A program made the translations under genes and the position numbers. A stretch of DNA of 64,000 bases, taken from the NCBI GenBank assembly GCA_963724435.1, contig CAVRUN010000001.1, positions 682,001 through 746,000 of the forward strand, written 5' to 3'. How positions within the stretch are numbered: position 1 is the stretch's first letter; each line of letters begins with the position of its first letter. This DNA is from AP-15 sp963724435. GTDB lineage: Bacteria; Pseudomonadota; Alphaproteobacteria; ATCC43930; CGMCC-115725. Below are positions 16,322 to 25,408 of this stretch, piece by piece. The notes under the pieces are model-generated. The model was not told the DNA's origin, did not search any database, and saw only the letters and a list, made by a program, of their open reading frames with translations.

Positions 16322-17077
16322 CTAACTGGCGGCGAAGGTAATGTCGATCCGGCCGAGCGATCCGAAATCGGCGCTGATCTTGGCGCCGTGCCGAGTGAAC
16401 ACCAGCCCGGTCCACGAGCCGGTCGTGACAAACGTACCGGCTCTGACTCCCCCGCGCGTCCGCATCAAATTGGCGAAGTCCACAAGTGCCGCCACCGGGT
16501 CGCGCGCCGCGCCAGCGCTGCTATCGGCGAACGGCTGGTTATCTTGAGTGATGCAGATCTCGGTGCGGCTGAGATCGAGCTTCCTCCAATCCGCTACGGC
16601 CGTACCCCAGACAAGCCCGCCATTTGCGTAGTTGTCGGCGAGCATTTCTGGCCGGACGAGTGCGGGGATCTCGACGAAACGCGAGTCGACGACCTCGATC
16701 GCCGGGTGCAAAGTCGCCTCGGAGGTGACATCGGTGCTGTCGTATGGTTTTGACCGTGGCGGCAAATCACGGCCGAGGCGAAATGCGATTTCTCCTTCGA
16801 TCCCAATCAGGCGCAGTTCGCCGGCATAGTAAGAGGCCGGGCTGGGCCTGATCATCCGGGCAAAAATCGGGGCGCAAAACGCGGGCGCGATCTCCGAGGC
16901 GGTACCGACCTTCCACCCACCAACGACTTCGCCGAGCCGGCGAATTACGGCATCCTGGATCTGGTAGGCGTCGGCATCGGATTGCGGCCGGCAATCCGCC
17001 GGCAGTTCGGTAATCGGTTGGCCGCTCCGGGCTGAGCACAACAGCTTAGCGGCTTCTTCGGCACGGTCGGCAAGCAT
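16322..17077 (-). CDS. 2-keto-4-pentenoate hydratase-like protein (FAH superfamily)
   Basis: The 251-residue protein is of the MhpD/hydratase-decarboxylase type. Typical blocks are YQIQDAVIRRLG and GWKVG near the N-terminus, IGIEGEIAFRLGRDLPP (metal-binding Glu pair), HPAIEVVDSR, and the C-terminal VTTGSWTGLV. Such enzymes hydrate 2-hydroxypenta-2,4-dienoate in meta-cleavage pathways. It lies 17 bases downstream of the aminotransferase gene on the same strand, so it is the last gene of the LLM oxidoreductase - aminotransferase - hydratase unit. The exact substrate is inferred only from family. Confidence 0.87.
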   Translation of the reverse strand: MLADRAEEAAKLLCSARSGQPITELPADCRPQSDADAYQIQDAVIRRLGEVVGGWKVGTASEIAPAFCAPIFARMIRPSPASYYAGELRLIGIEGEIAFRLGRDLPPRSKPYDSTDVTSEATLHPAIEVVDSRFVEIPALVRPEMLADNYANGGLVWGTAVADWRKLDLSRTEICITQDNQPFADSSAGAARDPVAALVDFANLMRTRGGVRAGTFVTTGSWTGLVFTRHGAKISADFGSLGRIDITFAAS

Positions 17078-17094
17078 TCTATATCCTTTGAACT

Positions 17095-18276
17095 TTATCC
17101 GGCGAGATAGTCGAGGGCGGCGGTGACGCCACCCGGACGATGCGGAATGCCGGCGCGGTGCATTCCCATTTCGACGCCGCTCAACGTGCCAGCCAGCATC
17201 AAATCGTTGAACCAGCCGAGATGGCCGATGCGGAAAACCTTGCCCTTGACCCGGCCGAGGCCGGTGCCAAGCGACATGTCGAACCCATCGAGGATGATTT
17301 CGCGCAACCGGTCGGCGTCGTGGCCCTCAGGCACCACAATCGCGGTCAGCGAGTTCGAATGCTCGCGCGGATCGGCGCACAGCGTTTCCAGGCCCCAGGC
17401 CGCGACCGCGCGGCGGGTCGCCTCGCCGTGGCGCGCGTGGCGACGAAACACTGCGTCGAGCCCCTCTTCGTCGAGCAGCATATGCAAGGCCTCGCGCAGG
17501 CCGAACAGCAGGTTGGTGGCCGGCGTATAGGGGAAGGCGCCGGTCTGCGCCGTCTCACCCATCGCCCGCCAGTCCCAATAGGAGCGTGCTAGAGTGGCCT
17601 TTTCCGAGGCCGCCAGCGCTTTTTTCGAGACGGCGTTGAAGCCGAGGCCCGGCGGCAGCATCAGACCCTTTTGCGAGCCGCCGACCGTGACGTCGACCCC
17701 CCATTCGTCGTGCCGGTAATCGACTGAAGCCAATGACGAGATCGTGTCGACCATAAACAAAGCCGGATGCCGGGCCTGGTCGATTGCGGCGCGGATCTCG
17801 GGGATGCGGCTGGTGACGCCGGTCGAGGTTTCGTTGTGGACGACGCACACCGCTTTGATCTGATGGGCGCGGTCGGCAGCGAGCTTCTCTTCGACCTGAG
17901 CCGGATCGACGCCGTGGCGCCAATCGCCCGGAACAAAGTCGATTTCGAGCCCGAGGCGGGTCGCCATCGCGCGCCACAGGCTCGCAAAATGGCCAGTCTC
18001 GAACATCAGCGCCCGGTCACCCGGCGACAAGCTGTTCGACAACGCCGCCTCCCACGCGCCGGTGCCTGACGACGGGTAGATGACCACGGTCTCTTGCGTC
18101 TGAAACACGCGTTTCATGCCAGCGACGACTTCCTTCGCCAGCTCGAAAAATTCCGGCCCGCGATGGTCGATCGTCGGTGCCGCAATCGCTTGTAGAATGC
18201 GGTCCGGCACATTGGTCGGCCCCGGGATCTGCAGAAAATGGCGGCCACTCGGCCGCGCTGGAGCATTGCTCTTCAT
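17095..18276 (-). CDS. Serine-glyoxylate/alanine-glyoxylate-type aminotransferase (class V)
   Basis: The enzyme has 393 residues and depends on PLP. The cofactor lysine is Lys203 in VTVGGSQKGLMLPPG. Other class V features are PSSGTGAWEAAL, VHNETSTGV and FMVDTISSL. Members transfer an amino group from serine or alanine to glyoxylate; some act on related small amino acids. The sequence is full length. It lies 24 bases after the LLM oxidoreductase stop and 17 bases before the hydratase gene, suggesting a three-gene operon. Confidence 0.9.
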   Translation of the reverse strand: MKSNAPARPSGRHFLQIPGPTNVPDRILQAIAAPTIDHRGPEFFELAKEVVAGMKRVFQTQETVVIYPSSGTGAWEAALSNSLSPGDRALMFETGHFASLWRAMATRLGLEIDFVPGDWRHGVDPAQVEEKLAADRAHQIKAVCVVHNETSTGVTSRIPEIRAAIDQARHPALFMVDTISSLASVDYRHDEWGVDVTVGGSQKGLMLPPGLGFNAVSKKALAASEKATLARSYWDWRAMGETAQTGAFPYTPATNLLFGLREALHMLLDEEGLDAVFRRHARHGEATRRAVAAWGLETLCADPREHSNSLTAIVVPEGHDADRLREIILDGFDMSLGTGLGRVKGKVFRIGHLGWFNDLMLAGTLSGVEMGMHRAGIPHRPGGVTAALDYLAG

Positions 18277-18300
18277 CGCCGATGGCTTCCTCGCGAGACG

Positions 18301-19485
18301 CTATTCGGCGGCGTCGCGGCGCGGTGCCGTGGCGGCAGTGCGGGCAGCGGCGTGCTGGTCGATTTCCTTTTGGATCGCGGCGGCGGCCTGGCCAGTGAAG
18401 TCGACGTGCCGGCTGGTCGCGAAATCATAGCTGCCGCGCAACAGCTCGCGGCTTTGCTGGTAACGCGGATGGACGAAGCGCGCCATTAGCTCGTAATGCT
18501 TTTTGGTCGCGTCCCAGTCAGCCCAGTTCTGCGCCAACTCGCACAGCACGCCAAAACCGCCGGAGCCCTCGATCAGCCGGTCGATATAGGCGATCGCGTC
18601 ATCGGGGGTGCCAATGCAGCCGGTACCGGTTTCGATCAGCCAGTCGGTCGGGTCGGGAACATCGGGCGGGATGATCGGGAAGGTGGCGACGTCGCGGAAG
18701 TAGTTCGCGAAGGCTTGCACCCCAAATTGCACATTCTTACGGGCTTGCTCGCGGGTTTCCGCGATGTGGAACATGCCGACGATGCGCCAGTCCTTGCGGT
18801 TGGGGACATGGCCGTTGGCTCGCGCGGTCTCCTCGTAAATCCCCCAGTTCCGGGTATGCGCTTCCATCGCCATCGGGCTGGTGCCGCCGATTGACAGCAT
18901 GCCAACCCCATATTTGCCGGACAGTAGTGACCCCGACGGCGAGCGCGCCGCCGCCACCGCCAATTCCATCGTCGGGCGGGTATATGGGCGTAATTGCAAT
19001 TGTGCTTCGGTCAGGTTGAACCAGTCGGTCTTGTGGTTGACGGTTTCGCCGTTGAGCAGCCGGACGATGACATCGAACGATTCGTTCATCATTCGCCGCT
19101 GCTCACCCGGATCGACGCCGATCTTCAGCGCGTCATGAACCAAGGCGCCGGGGCCGACTCCGAACATCGCGCGCCCACGGGTCATGTGGTCGAGCTGGAC
19201 CATGCGATCGGCGAGCATAAACGGATTGTGATAAGGCAACGACACAACCCCGGTGCCGAGCCGGATATGGCGCGTACGCTGTGCCGCGGCGGCGATAAAC
19301 ATCTCCGGGCAGGCGATCAGCTCGAACCCGCCCGAATGGTGTTCGCCGATCCACGCCTCGTGATAATTGAGCCGGTCGAGATGCTCGAGGAGTTCGAGAT
19401 CGCGCTCCATCGACAAGGTCGGGTTTTCGTCGTGATTGTGGAACGGCGCCAAAAAGATGCCGCTGCGCAAATAGATGTCGCTCAT
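18301..19485 (-). CDS. LLM class flavin-dependent oxidoreductase
   Basis: This is a 394-residue luciferase-like monooxygenase. Family features are GIFLAPFHNHDENPT at the N-terminus, EAWIGEHHSGGFE, IRLGTGVVSLPYHNP and FGVGPGALVHDA. It should use reduced flavin and O2 to oxidise a small organic compound, so it needs a flavin reductase not seen here. The start is ATG 19485 with GGAGGAG at 5 bases. The open frame continues to 19596 without a ribosome site. It is divergent from the Rieske dioxygenase operon at 19714, suggesting shared control. Confidence 0.9.
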   Translation of the reverse strand: MSDIYLRSGIFLAPFHNHDENPTLSMERDLELLEHLDRLNYHEAWIGEHHSGGFELIACPEMFIAAAAQRTRHIRLGTGVVSLPYHNPFMLADRMVQLDHMTRGRAMFGVGPGALVHDALKIGVDPGEQRRMMNESFDVIVRLLNGETVNHKTDWFNLTEAQLQLRPYTRPTMELAVAAARSPSGSLLSGKYGVGMLSIGGTSPMAMEAHTRNWGIYEETARANGHVPNRKDWRIVGMFHIAETREQARKNVQFGVQAFANYFRDVATFPIIPPDVPDPTDWLIETGTGCIGTPDDAIAYIDRLIEGSGGFGVLCELAQNWADWDATKKHYELMARFVHPRYQQSRELLRGSYDFATSRHVDFTGQAAAAIQKEIDQHAAARTAATAPRRDAAE

Positions 19486-19713
19486 GCCACTCCTCCGGCG
19501 GAAACCAGTTCGCGCCGGATCGTCGGTCATCGCCCAGCATCCCGCAAGCGATTTCCCGTTCACTTGCAATCCGCAGAAAAGCCACTCCTCCGTCATCTCT
19601 CGAAGGATTTGTGTAGCGAGCGAAGGCCGAATGCTTCCGTCCTGTACCAGGCCGGACCGCCGCTGCTATGATGGTAGTCGGTTTCGATTTGAAGTTTGCT
19701 GCGAGGAGAGATC

Positions 19714-20955
19714 ATGTCGGAGCACACCGAGGCGATCCGGGGCGTTGATTGGCCATCGAACGGGCTCTCCGAGGTGCCATTCCGGCTTTATACCGATCCC
19801 GAGCAATACCGGCTTGAACAGGAGCGCATCTTTAAGGGGCCGGCCTGGAGCTATCTATGCCTTTCCGCCGAGATCCCGAACCCGGGGGATTGGGTCGCCA
19901 CCACGGTCGGCGAGACCGCGGTCGTCGTAACCCGCGGGTCTGACGGCGGTATCAACGCCTTTGTCAATCGTTGCGCCCATCGCGGCAATTTGCTTTGTCT
20001 CGAGCGGCGCGGGAGCGGCAAGGAGATCACCTGCATTTATCACGGCTGGACCTATGACCTCGCCGGCAAACTGACCGGGGTCGCGTTCGAACGCGGGGTC
20101 AAGCGCCAGGGTGGGATGCCGGCGGAGTTCCGCAAAGACGACCACGATCTGCCGCGGCTGCGCGTTACCGAACTTGCGGGGCTGGTCTTTGGCACATTAA
20201 GCGACGAGGCGCCCGATCTCGAAACCTACCTCGGGCCACAGATCGTCGGTGGGATCAAACGCGTATTGAACCGGCCGGTGTATATCCTCGGCCGCAGCAC
20301 TCAAATATTGCCGAACAACTGGAAACTCTATTTCGAAAATACCAAGGACACCTACCACGCCAGCATCCTGCATACGTTTCTAACGACCTTCCGAATCAAC
20401 CGGCTGTCGATGCCGGGCGGCATCCATATCGATGACAGCGGCGGACATCATTTCAGCCAAGCAAAACTCGACTATGCCACCGAGGACGCCGATTACAATC
20501 GCGAGGGGCTGCGCTCCGACATGGAGATGCGACTGTCCGACCCTTCGGTCATCGAGTTGGTCGACGAATATGGCGATCAGGTATCCGTGCAGATCCTGAC
20601 GATCTTCCCAGGCATGATCCTGCAGCAGATCAGGAACTCGATTGCGGTGCGCGCGATCCATCCCAAGGGCCTCGAAAAGACCGAACTCGAATGGGTTCAT
20701 CTGGGCTTTGACGGTGACGACGAGACCATGACCGAGCGCCGCGTCCGCCAGGGCAATCTGGTGGGAGCGGCCGGCTATATCTCGATGGAAGATGGCTGCG
20801 TCGGCGGCTTTGTGCAGCGCGCGCTCCGCTACAATGACGACGACAGTGGGGTGGTGATGATGGGCGGTTACGACGCGCAGTCACAGCCCTTCCGCTCGAG
20901 CGAAGCAGCGATCCGCGGCTTTTGGAAGAAATATCGCGCGATGATGGGCGACTGA
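19714..20955 (+). CDS. Aromatic-ring-hydroxylating (Rieske) dioxygenase, alpha subunit
   Basis: The catalytic subunit has 413 residues. The Rieske 2Fe-2S ligands are CAHRG and CIYHGW in the N-terminal third. The mononuclear iron site is NTKDTYHASILHTF (Asp-x2-His-x4-His), the usual arrangement with the bridging Asp. It would insert O2 into an aromatic or heterocyclic ring together with the beta subunit that follows. The ATG at 19714 has GAGGAGAG just before it; an ATG-like extension to 19696 is less likely. No ferredoxin or reductase gene is close by. Confidence 0.93.
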   Translation: MSEHTEAIRGVDWPSNGLSEVPFRLYTDPEQYRLEQERIFKGPAWSYLCLSAEIPNPGDWVATTVGETAVVVTRGSDGGINAFVNRCAHRGNLLCLERRGSGKEITCIYHGWTYDLAGKLTGVAFERGVKRQGGMPAEFRKDDHDLPRLRVTELAGLVFGTLSDEAPDLETYLGPQIVGGIKRVLNRPVYILGRSTQILPNNWKLYFENTKDTYHASILHTFLTTFRINRLSMPGGIHIDDSGGHHFSQAKLDYATEDADYNREGLRSDMEMRLSDPSVIELVDEYGDQVSVQILTIFPGMILQQIRNSIAVRAIHPKGLEKTELEWVHLGFDGDDETMTERRVRQGNLVGAAGYISMEDGCVGGFVQRALRYNDDDSGVVMMGGYDAQSQPFRSSEAAIRGFWKKYRAMMGD

Positions 20956-20984
20956 GTAAGCGTCGGCTTGGCGGAGCGCGGCGA

Positions 20985-21458
20985 ATGGACGAAACCGCGG
21001 TGCGGCAAGGCATCCACGAACTGATCGCCGCTTATGCCGAATGCATCGACGAGGCCCGGCTCGAGGAATGGCCTGATTTCTTTGTCGAGGATTGCCGCTA
21101 CCTGATCACTAGCCGGCAAAGTCACGAGGCCGGATATCGCCACGGCGTCGTCTATGCCGCGTCGAAAGGCATGCTGGTCGACCGCATCTTGGCTCTGCGC
21201 CGTGCCAATATCTTTGAGCCGCATCGCTATCGCCACATCGTCGGCCCGATCCGGGTCGGTAAGATCGCCGAAGGGGTCGCCGAGGTGCGCTCCAATTTTA
21301 TCGCGGTGCGGATCATGCACGACGGCGAGATGAGCCTGTTCGCCGCCGGCCGCTATCTCGACCGGGTCGCTGTCGACGCCGAGCCCTATCGCTTTGTCGA
21401 ACGCCTCGTCATTCTCGACAGCGAGAAAATCGATACTCTGCTTGTCATTCCGTTATGA
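20985..21458 (+). CDS. Aromatic-ring-hydroxylating dioxygenase, beta subunit
   Basis: This is a 157-residue small subunit with the cystatin/NTF2-like fold: VRQGIHELIAAYAECIDEARLEEWPDFF, DCRYLIT, RHIVGPIRV and the C-terminal DTLLVIPL are family-typical. It is structural in alpha3beta3 dioxygenases. It follows the alpha gene by 29 bases. The ATG at 20985 is chosen over the open upstream part because GCGGAG precedes it and the upstream residues are unlike the family. Confidence 0.9.
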   Translation: MDETAVRQGIHELIAAYAECIDEARLEEWPDFFVEDCRYLITSRQSHEAGYRHGVVYAASKGMLVDRILALRRANIFEPHRYRHIVGPIRVGKIAEGVAEVRSNFIAVRIMHDGEMSLFAAGRYLDRVAVDAEPYRFVERLVILDSEKIDTLLVIPL

Positions 21459-21539
21459 GAAGTCAGGCTGTTCGCCGAAAAGCCATCAACCGAGCGAGTT
21501 TCAGAACACGCGGGTGGCGATCGCAGTGAAAGAGCCGGC

Positions 21540-22415
21540 TCAGCCCCGCTCGATCGGCAGCGCGGGATCCTTTGCCCATTCGCCCATCGATCCGTCATAG
21601 AGCGTCAGATCATCGAAGCCGAGTTGGTGCAGCAGGAATAGATCGACGGTGGCCGAGATACCGCCGCCGCAATAGACGATCACGTGCCGGTCCTTATCGA
21701 CTCCCGCTGCCGCAAACTTTGTCGCGGCATCGTCAAGTGCGGTGAAGGTCTTGCTTTGCGGATCGACCAGGCTCGCCGCCGGCACATTGACACTCCCAGG
21801 GATGCGCCCGGGCCGGCCATAGCGGCTCGGCTCCAAACCCTGGTGAAACTGCGGGCCGAGCGCATTGACAATGACGAAATCTGGGTCGTGGGCGGCGGCG
21901 AGCACCTTTTGCTTGTCGACAAACCGGCCGGGCCTTGGCTTGGCGATAAAGACCGCCGGAGGACAAGTCTTGGCGGGGCCGCTTTCGACCGGGCGGGCCT
22001 CGGATTGCCATTTGTCAAAGCCGCCATCGAGCACGGCCGCGCCGTCGAAGCCCAACGCTTTCAGCATCCACCAAAGGCGCGTCGCCCACATCATCGTGCC
22101 GATGCTGTAGAGCACGACGTGTGCATCCGGGCCAACGCCATGACGGCCGAATGCTGCCTCGAGCTCCGCCACCGGCGGCATCATAAAGCGCAGCCGCGTC
22201 GTGTTGTCGGAGAACTCGCCTTGCAGATCGAGGAAGTCAGCGCCGGGAATGTGCGCCGTCTCGAAGCTGCTTCGGCCGGGCACCGCGAGATAGGGGTCAT
22301 CGCTGCCTGGTGGCGTGGGCTCCAAATACGTGGTGCAGTCGAACACCCGCAAATTGCTGTCACCAAGCTGGCGCGCCAGCGCGTCGGTGCTGATCAAGGC
22401 ATTCGGCTCGCGCAT
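21540..22415 (-). CDS. Two-domain sulfurtransferase (rhodanese / 3-mercaptopyruvate type)
   Basis: This 291-residue protein has two rhodanese domains. The catalytic Cys249 lies in VYCGGGISATV of the C-terminal domain; the matching position in the N-terminal domain has Ser (LYSIGTMMW), the usual inactive half. It transfers sulfane sulfur from thiosulfate or 3-mercaptopyruvate to an acceptor such as cyanide or thiols. The loop CGGGISA is neither the classic CRKGVT nor CGSGVTA, so substrate choice is uncertain. The start is ATG 22415 with GGAGGAGG 6 bases upstream. Confidence 0.9.
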   Translation of the reverse strand: MREPNALISTDALARQLGDSNLRVFDCTTYLEPTPPGSDDPYLAVPGRSSFETAHIPGADFLDLQGEFSDNTTRLRFMMPPVAELEAAFGRHGVGPDAHVVLYSIGTMMWATRLWWMLKALGFDGAAVLDGGFDKWQSEARPVESGPAKTCPPAVFIAKPRPGRFVDKQKVLAAAHDPDFVIVNALGPQFHQGLEPSRYGRPGRIPGSVNVPAASLVDPQSKTFTALDDAATKFAAAGVDKDRHVIVYCGGGISATVDLFLLHQLGFDDLTLYDGSMGEWAKDPALPIERG

Positions 22416-22467
22416 TACTGCCTCCTCCCTTTTGGAGCATCTATCGGCGGCTGGAGCGCAAAGTGCA

Positions 22468-22752
22468 CTAATTGTTGGTGGACGACCGCTGGGTTGAGAG
22501 CTGCCCGGGTGTCTTTGCCGCAAAGCCTTGGATTACCCTGTACCCCATTCTCAGAATGGGGATATTTGACTCGTCCTTGACGGCACTAAAGGCGCTCCGC
22601 ACGATATCCCATTTGGACCAAGCAAGACATGCTAAGAACAGAAACAAAATACCAAAAGGATTGAAATAGTGCCCGGCGTCGAGAGCATTTCCCCAGAAAG
22701 CACAAAACGCCAACAACAGCAGCACAACAGTGCAAATGCATCGGGTGATCAT
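22468..22752 (-). CDS. Small hypothetical membrane protein
   Basis: The protein has 94 residues and two hydrophobic segments: residues 4-22 (CICTVVLLLLAFCAFWG) and 30-45 (FNPFGILFLFLACLAW). The charged C-terminal half has no recognised motif. The ATG at 22752 is preceded by CGGAGG at 7 bases, which is why I accept it as a gene. It lies between the sulfurtransferase and the E1 alpha gene on the same strand. The function is unknown. Confidence 0.6.
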   Translation of the reverse strand: MITRCICTVVLLLLAFCAFWGNALDAGHYFNPFGILFLFLACLAWSKWDIVRSAFSAVKDESNIPILRMGYRVIQGFAAKTPGQLSTQRSSTNN

Positions 22753-22809
22753 CGTATGCCTCCGAATGCTCGTACGCCCGTTTCGGGCAGGATTTTCTCC
22801 TAGCGTCAC

Positions 22810-23778
22810 TCAGTAGGAAACGTACACATCGGTTAACAGCGCGCTTTCGGGCGGCGGCAGTGCCGTGCGCGCGGTTTCGACGGCGCGGTCGATCAGAGTG
22901 GCGACCTCGGCCTCGACTGCGTCCAGCGTTGACATATCGAGCAATGCCGCCTCGCCGACGCGGCGACGGAAATGCTTGAGGCAGTCACGATCCTCGCGCA
23001 AACGGCGAACCTCGTCCCGGGTGCGATAGAGCTGGGCATCGCCCGAATGATGGCCGTAAAAGCGACAGGTATCGACCTCGATCGCGCTCGGTCCGCCGCC
23101 CGACCGGGCGCGGGCAACCGCTTCTTCCGCCGCCTCGTGCACGGCGAAGAAATCGTCGCCATTAACTTTGACCGCGGGCAGCCCGAACCCCGCGGCGCGG
23201 CCGGCGATGTCATGGCTGCCGACCGCATAGCCGACCCCTGTACCTTCGCCGTATTGATTGTTTTCGAACACAAAAATCGCCGGCAGTTTCAGCACCACCG
23301 CCAAATTCATCGCCTCGAAAGTGGTGCCCTGGTTCGAGCCACCATCGCCCGTAAACGACACCGCAACACTGTCGCGCCCCAATGTCTTGGCGCTCAAAGC
23401 GGCGCCGACGACCAATGGTGGGCCGCCGCCGACAATGCCGTTGGCGCCAAGCATGCCGCGATCGAGATCAGCGATGTGCATCGAGCCGCCCTTGCCGCCG
23501 CATAACCCGCTCTCTTTGGCGAAAAGCTCCTGCATCATCAGCACCGGATCGCAGCCTTTGGCGATCGAATGGCCGTGACCGCGATGGGTGCTGGCGATGT
23601 AATCGTCATCGCGCAAATGCGAGCACACACCCACTGCCGACGCTTCCTCACCGGCGTAAAGATGGACAAAGCCCGGGATGCCGCCCTTCGAAAACTCCTC
23701 CTGCACGCGTTCTTCAAAGCGCCGGATCGTCGCCATCGCGCGATAGGCTTTAAGCAATTCCTCGCGGCTCAGCTGCAC
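22810..23778 (-). CDS. TPP-dependent dehydrogenase E1 component, alpha subunit (acetoin/pyruvate dehydrogenase type)
   Basis: The 322-residue protein has the thiamine diphosphate motif GDGGSNQGTTFEAMNLA with its downstream Asn in ENNQYGEGTGV. Other blocks are GFVHLYAGEEASAVG, THRGHGHSIAKG, KGGSMHIADLDRGMLGANGIVGGG and FYGHHSGDAQLYR. The wording is closest to AcoA-like acetoin dehydrogenase E1 alpha. The GTG at 23778 with GGGGAGG 5 bases upstream gives the normal family length; the open frame reaches 23925 with no support. No beta subunit, E2 or E3 gene is in the window, so its partners must be elsewhere. Confidence 0.9.
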   Translation of the reverse strand: MQLSREELLKAYRAMATIRRFEERVQEEFSKGGIPGFVHLYAGEEASAVGVCSHLRDDDYIASTHRGHGHSIAKGCDPVLMMQELFAKESGLCGGKGGSMHIADLDRGMLGANGIVGGGPPLVVGAALSAKTLGRDSVAVSFTGDGGSNQGTTFEAMNLAVVLKLPAIFVFENNQYGEGTGVGYAVGSHDIAGRAAGFGLPAVKVNGDDFFAVHEAAEEAVARARSGGGPSAIEVDTCRFYGHHSGDAQLYRTRDEVRRLREDRDCLKHFRRRVGEAALLDMSTLDAVEAEVATLIDRAVETARTALPPPESALLTDVYVSY

Positions 23779-23836
23779 CTCGTCCTCCCCGTCTCTTATC
23801 CGCCGGCAGGATGATTCTGCCTGCTTCCTCGCGGCT

Positions 23837-24352
23837 TCACAATCGCTGCTTTGCGCGATCCTTTGACTTGAGAATTTGGCTGATCGTGATCGGGCGGAAG
23901 TCCCAGGCATCGACGCCGACATCAATCTGCCGCGGCTGCGGCTTTAGCCGGCCGTGACAGTGTCCATGCAGATTGATCGAGCCCTTGTCCATGCGACGCC
24001 AACTGCGGAACGGATAGTGGCATAAGACGAGCAAGACGCCGTCGAGCGTGATCTCGACATAGGGCTGGACGCTCGCCCATGCGGCTTGACTGGTCGTCTC
24101 CGGCGGGTCGTTGTTGCCGGTGACCAGATGCTTGACGCCGTGCAGCCGGGATAGCCATTCCGCGACGGCAATAGCCGGCTGGCGGATCGCGAAATCGCCG
24201 AGATGCCAGATCGTGTCCTCCGGACCGACGGTCTCGTTCCAGCGCGCGACGAGCGCCTCGTTCATGTCCGGCACCGAGGCGAAGGGCCGACGATAAAGCC
24301 CCAGCGCACCGCCATGCCCGAAATGCGTGTCGCTGGTAAAGAAGATCGCCAT
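23837..24352 (-). CDS. Metallophosphoesterase family protein
   Basis: The 171-residue protein has the calcineurin-like metal-binding blocks in order: FFTSDTHFGH, WHLGDFAI, VTGNNDPP (GNxD/E), LCHYPF and LHGHCHG. It is a compact member close to YfcE-like or phage-type phosphoesterases and should hydrolyse a phosphodiester or phosphomonoester with two metal ions. The substrate is unknown. The ATG at 24352 gives the normal start (MAIFFTSDTH); no good ribosome site is seen there or at the upstream GTG (24367). Confidence 0.85.
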   Translation of the reverse strand: MAIFFTSDTHFGHGGALGLYRRPFASVPDMNEALVARWNETVGPEDTIWHLGDFAIRQPAIAVAEWLSRLHGVKHLVTGNNDPPETTSQAAWASVQPYVEITLDGVLLVLCHYPFRSWRRMDKGSINLHGHCHGRLKPQPRQIDVGVDAWDFRPITISQILKSKDRAKQRL

Positions 24353-24393
24353 CGCGAAAAGAAACACGAAGCCGGGTTTATGGATTCAAGGCT

Positions 24394-25284
24394 TCACAGT
24401 TCGGCGGCGACGGCAGCGTGATAGCGGCGCAACGCGGCGAGGTGGTCGGGGAGAGTGTGCCCGGGGATGCGCTTATGGTGGCGCCGGTTAAAGGTCGTTG
24501 TCAGACAGATATGCGAGGCGCCGGCCGATTTCCAAAACCGCGTTTCGCGCGCCCAATCGGCTTCACTCCCAGTGCCCATCGATACCCAGGCTTCGATGCC
24601 GATCTGCGCCGGATCGCGGCCGGCGGCGGCAGTGAGCCGGCGCAAGCGGTCAAGCACCTCGCTCGCCTCATTCCCCGGCGGATAAGCGTTTGGCATCCAC
24701 CCGTCGCCCCATTTGGCGATCCGCTCCAAGGTGCGATCGTGATGCCCGCCAAACCATACCGGCACCTTGCCCGAAGCGGGCCGTGGGTTGATGCCGGCAT
24801 CCTCGATCGTATGCCAGCGGCCTTTGAAGGTGACATGAGGCTCGGCCCACAATTTCTGCATGACCTGCACCTGCTCCTCCGAGCGCCGGCCACGGTTGTG
24901 AAAATTCTCGTTGAGGCCGGTGAACTCGACCTCGTTCCAGCCGACCCCGATACCGAGCCGAAAACGGCCGCCCGACAGAACATCCAGGCAAGCCGCCTGC
25001 TTGGCGACGAGCACGGTCTGGCGCTGCGGCAGGATCAGGACCCCGGTCGAGAAGCCAAGCTTCTGCGTGCAACTCGCGAGATAGCCGAACAGCACAAATG
25101 GGTCGTAGTACAGCCCGGCGCCGGTCCGGCCACTTTCCGATGCGCTCTCTTCGCTGCTGCCGAGGACATGATCGGGCGCCTCAACAAAATGATACCCGAT
25201 CGATTCCGCCGTCTGCGCGTATTCGCGCACGGTCGAGGGATCGCCGCCTATATCGCTCCACGGCAACAACGTCCCGAGTTCCAT
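24394..25284 (-). CDS. LLM class oxidoreductase, putative F420-dependent
   Basis: This 296-residue TIM-barrel flavin/F420 oxidoreductase has VEAPDHVLG, TGVLILPQRQTVLVAKQAA, LDVLSGGRFRLGIGVGWNEVEF and VPVWFGGHHDRTLERIA, the pattern of the TIGR03619-like F420-type family. Whether it really uses F420 cannot be told from the sequence. The start is ATG 25284 with GGAGG 8 bases before it; the open frame extends to 25440 without support. It is the second LLM-family gene within 6 kb. Confidence 0.87.
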   Translation of the reverse strand: MELGTLLPWSDIGGDPSTVREYAQTAESIGYHFVEAPDHVLGSSEESASESGRTGAGLYYDPFVLFGYLASCTQKLGFSTGVLILPQRQTVLVAKQAACLDVLSGGRFRLGIGVGWNEVEFTGLNENFHNRGRRSEEQVQVMQKLWAEPHVTFKGRWHTIEDAGINPRPASGKVPVWFGGHHDRTLERIAKWGDGWMPNAYPPGNEASEVLDRLRRLTAAAGRDPAQIGIEAWVSMGTGSEADWARETRFWKSAGASHICLTTTFNRRHHKRIPGHTLPDHLAALRRYHAAVAAEL

Positions 25285-25408
25285 GCTGATTGCCTCCATT
25301 TGATCGATCCGCGCCGAGGGTATACCAGTCTCCGCTGCACCGGTATCGTCGAAGCAAGTCTCTCGCGAAAGTCGGCACGCTTGCGACGATGGCAGCCGAT
25401 GATCAGAT

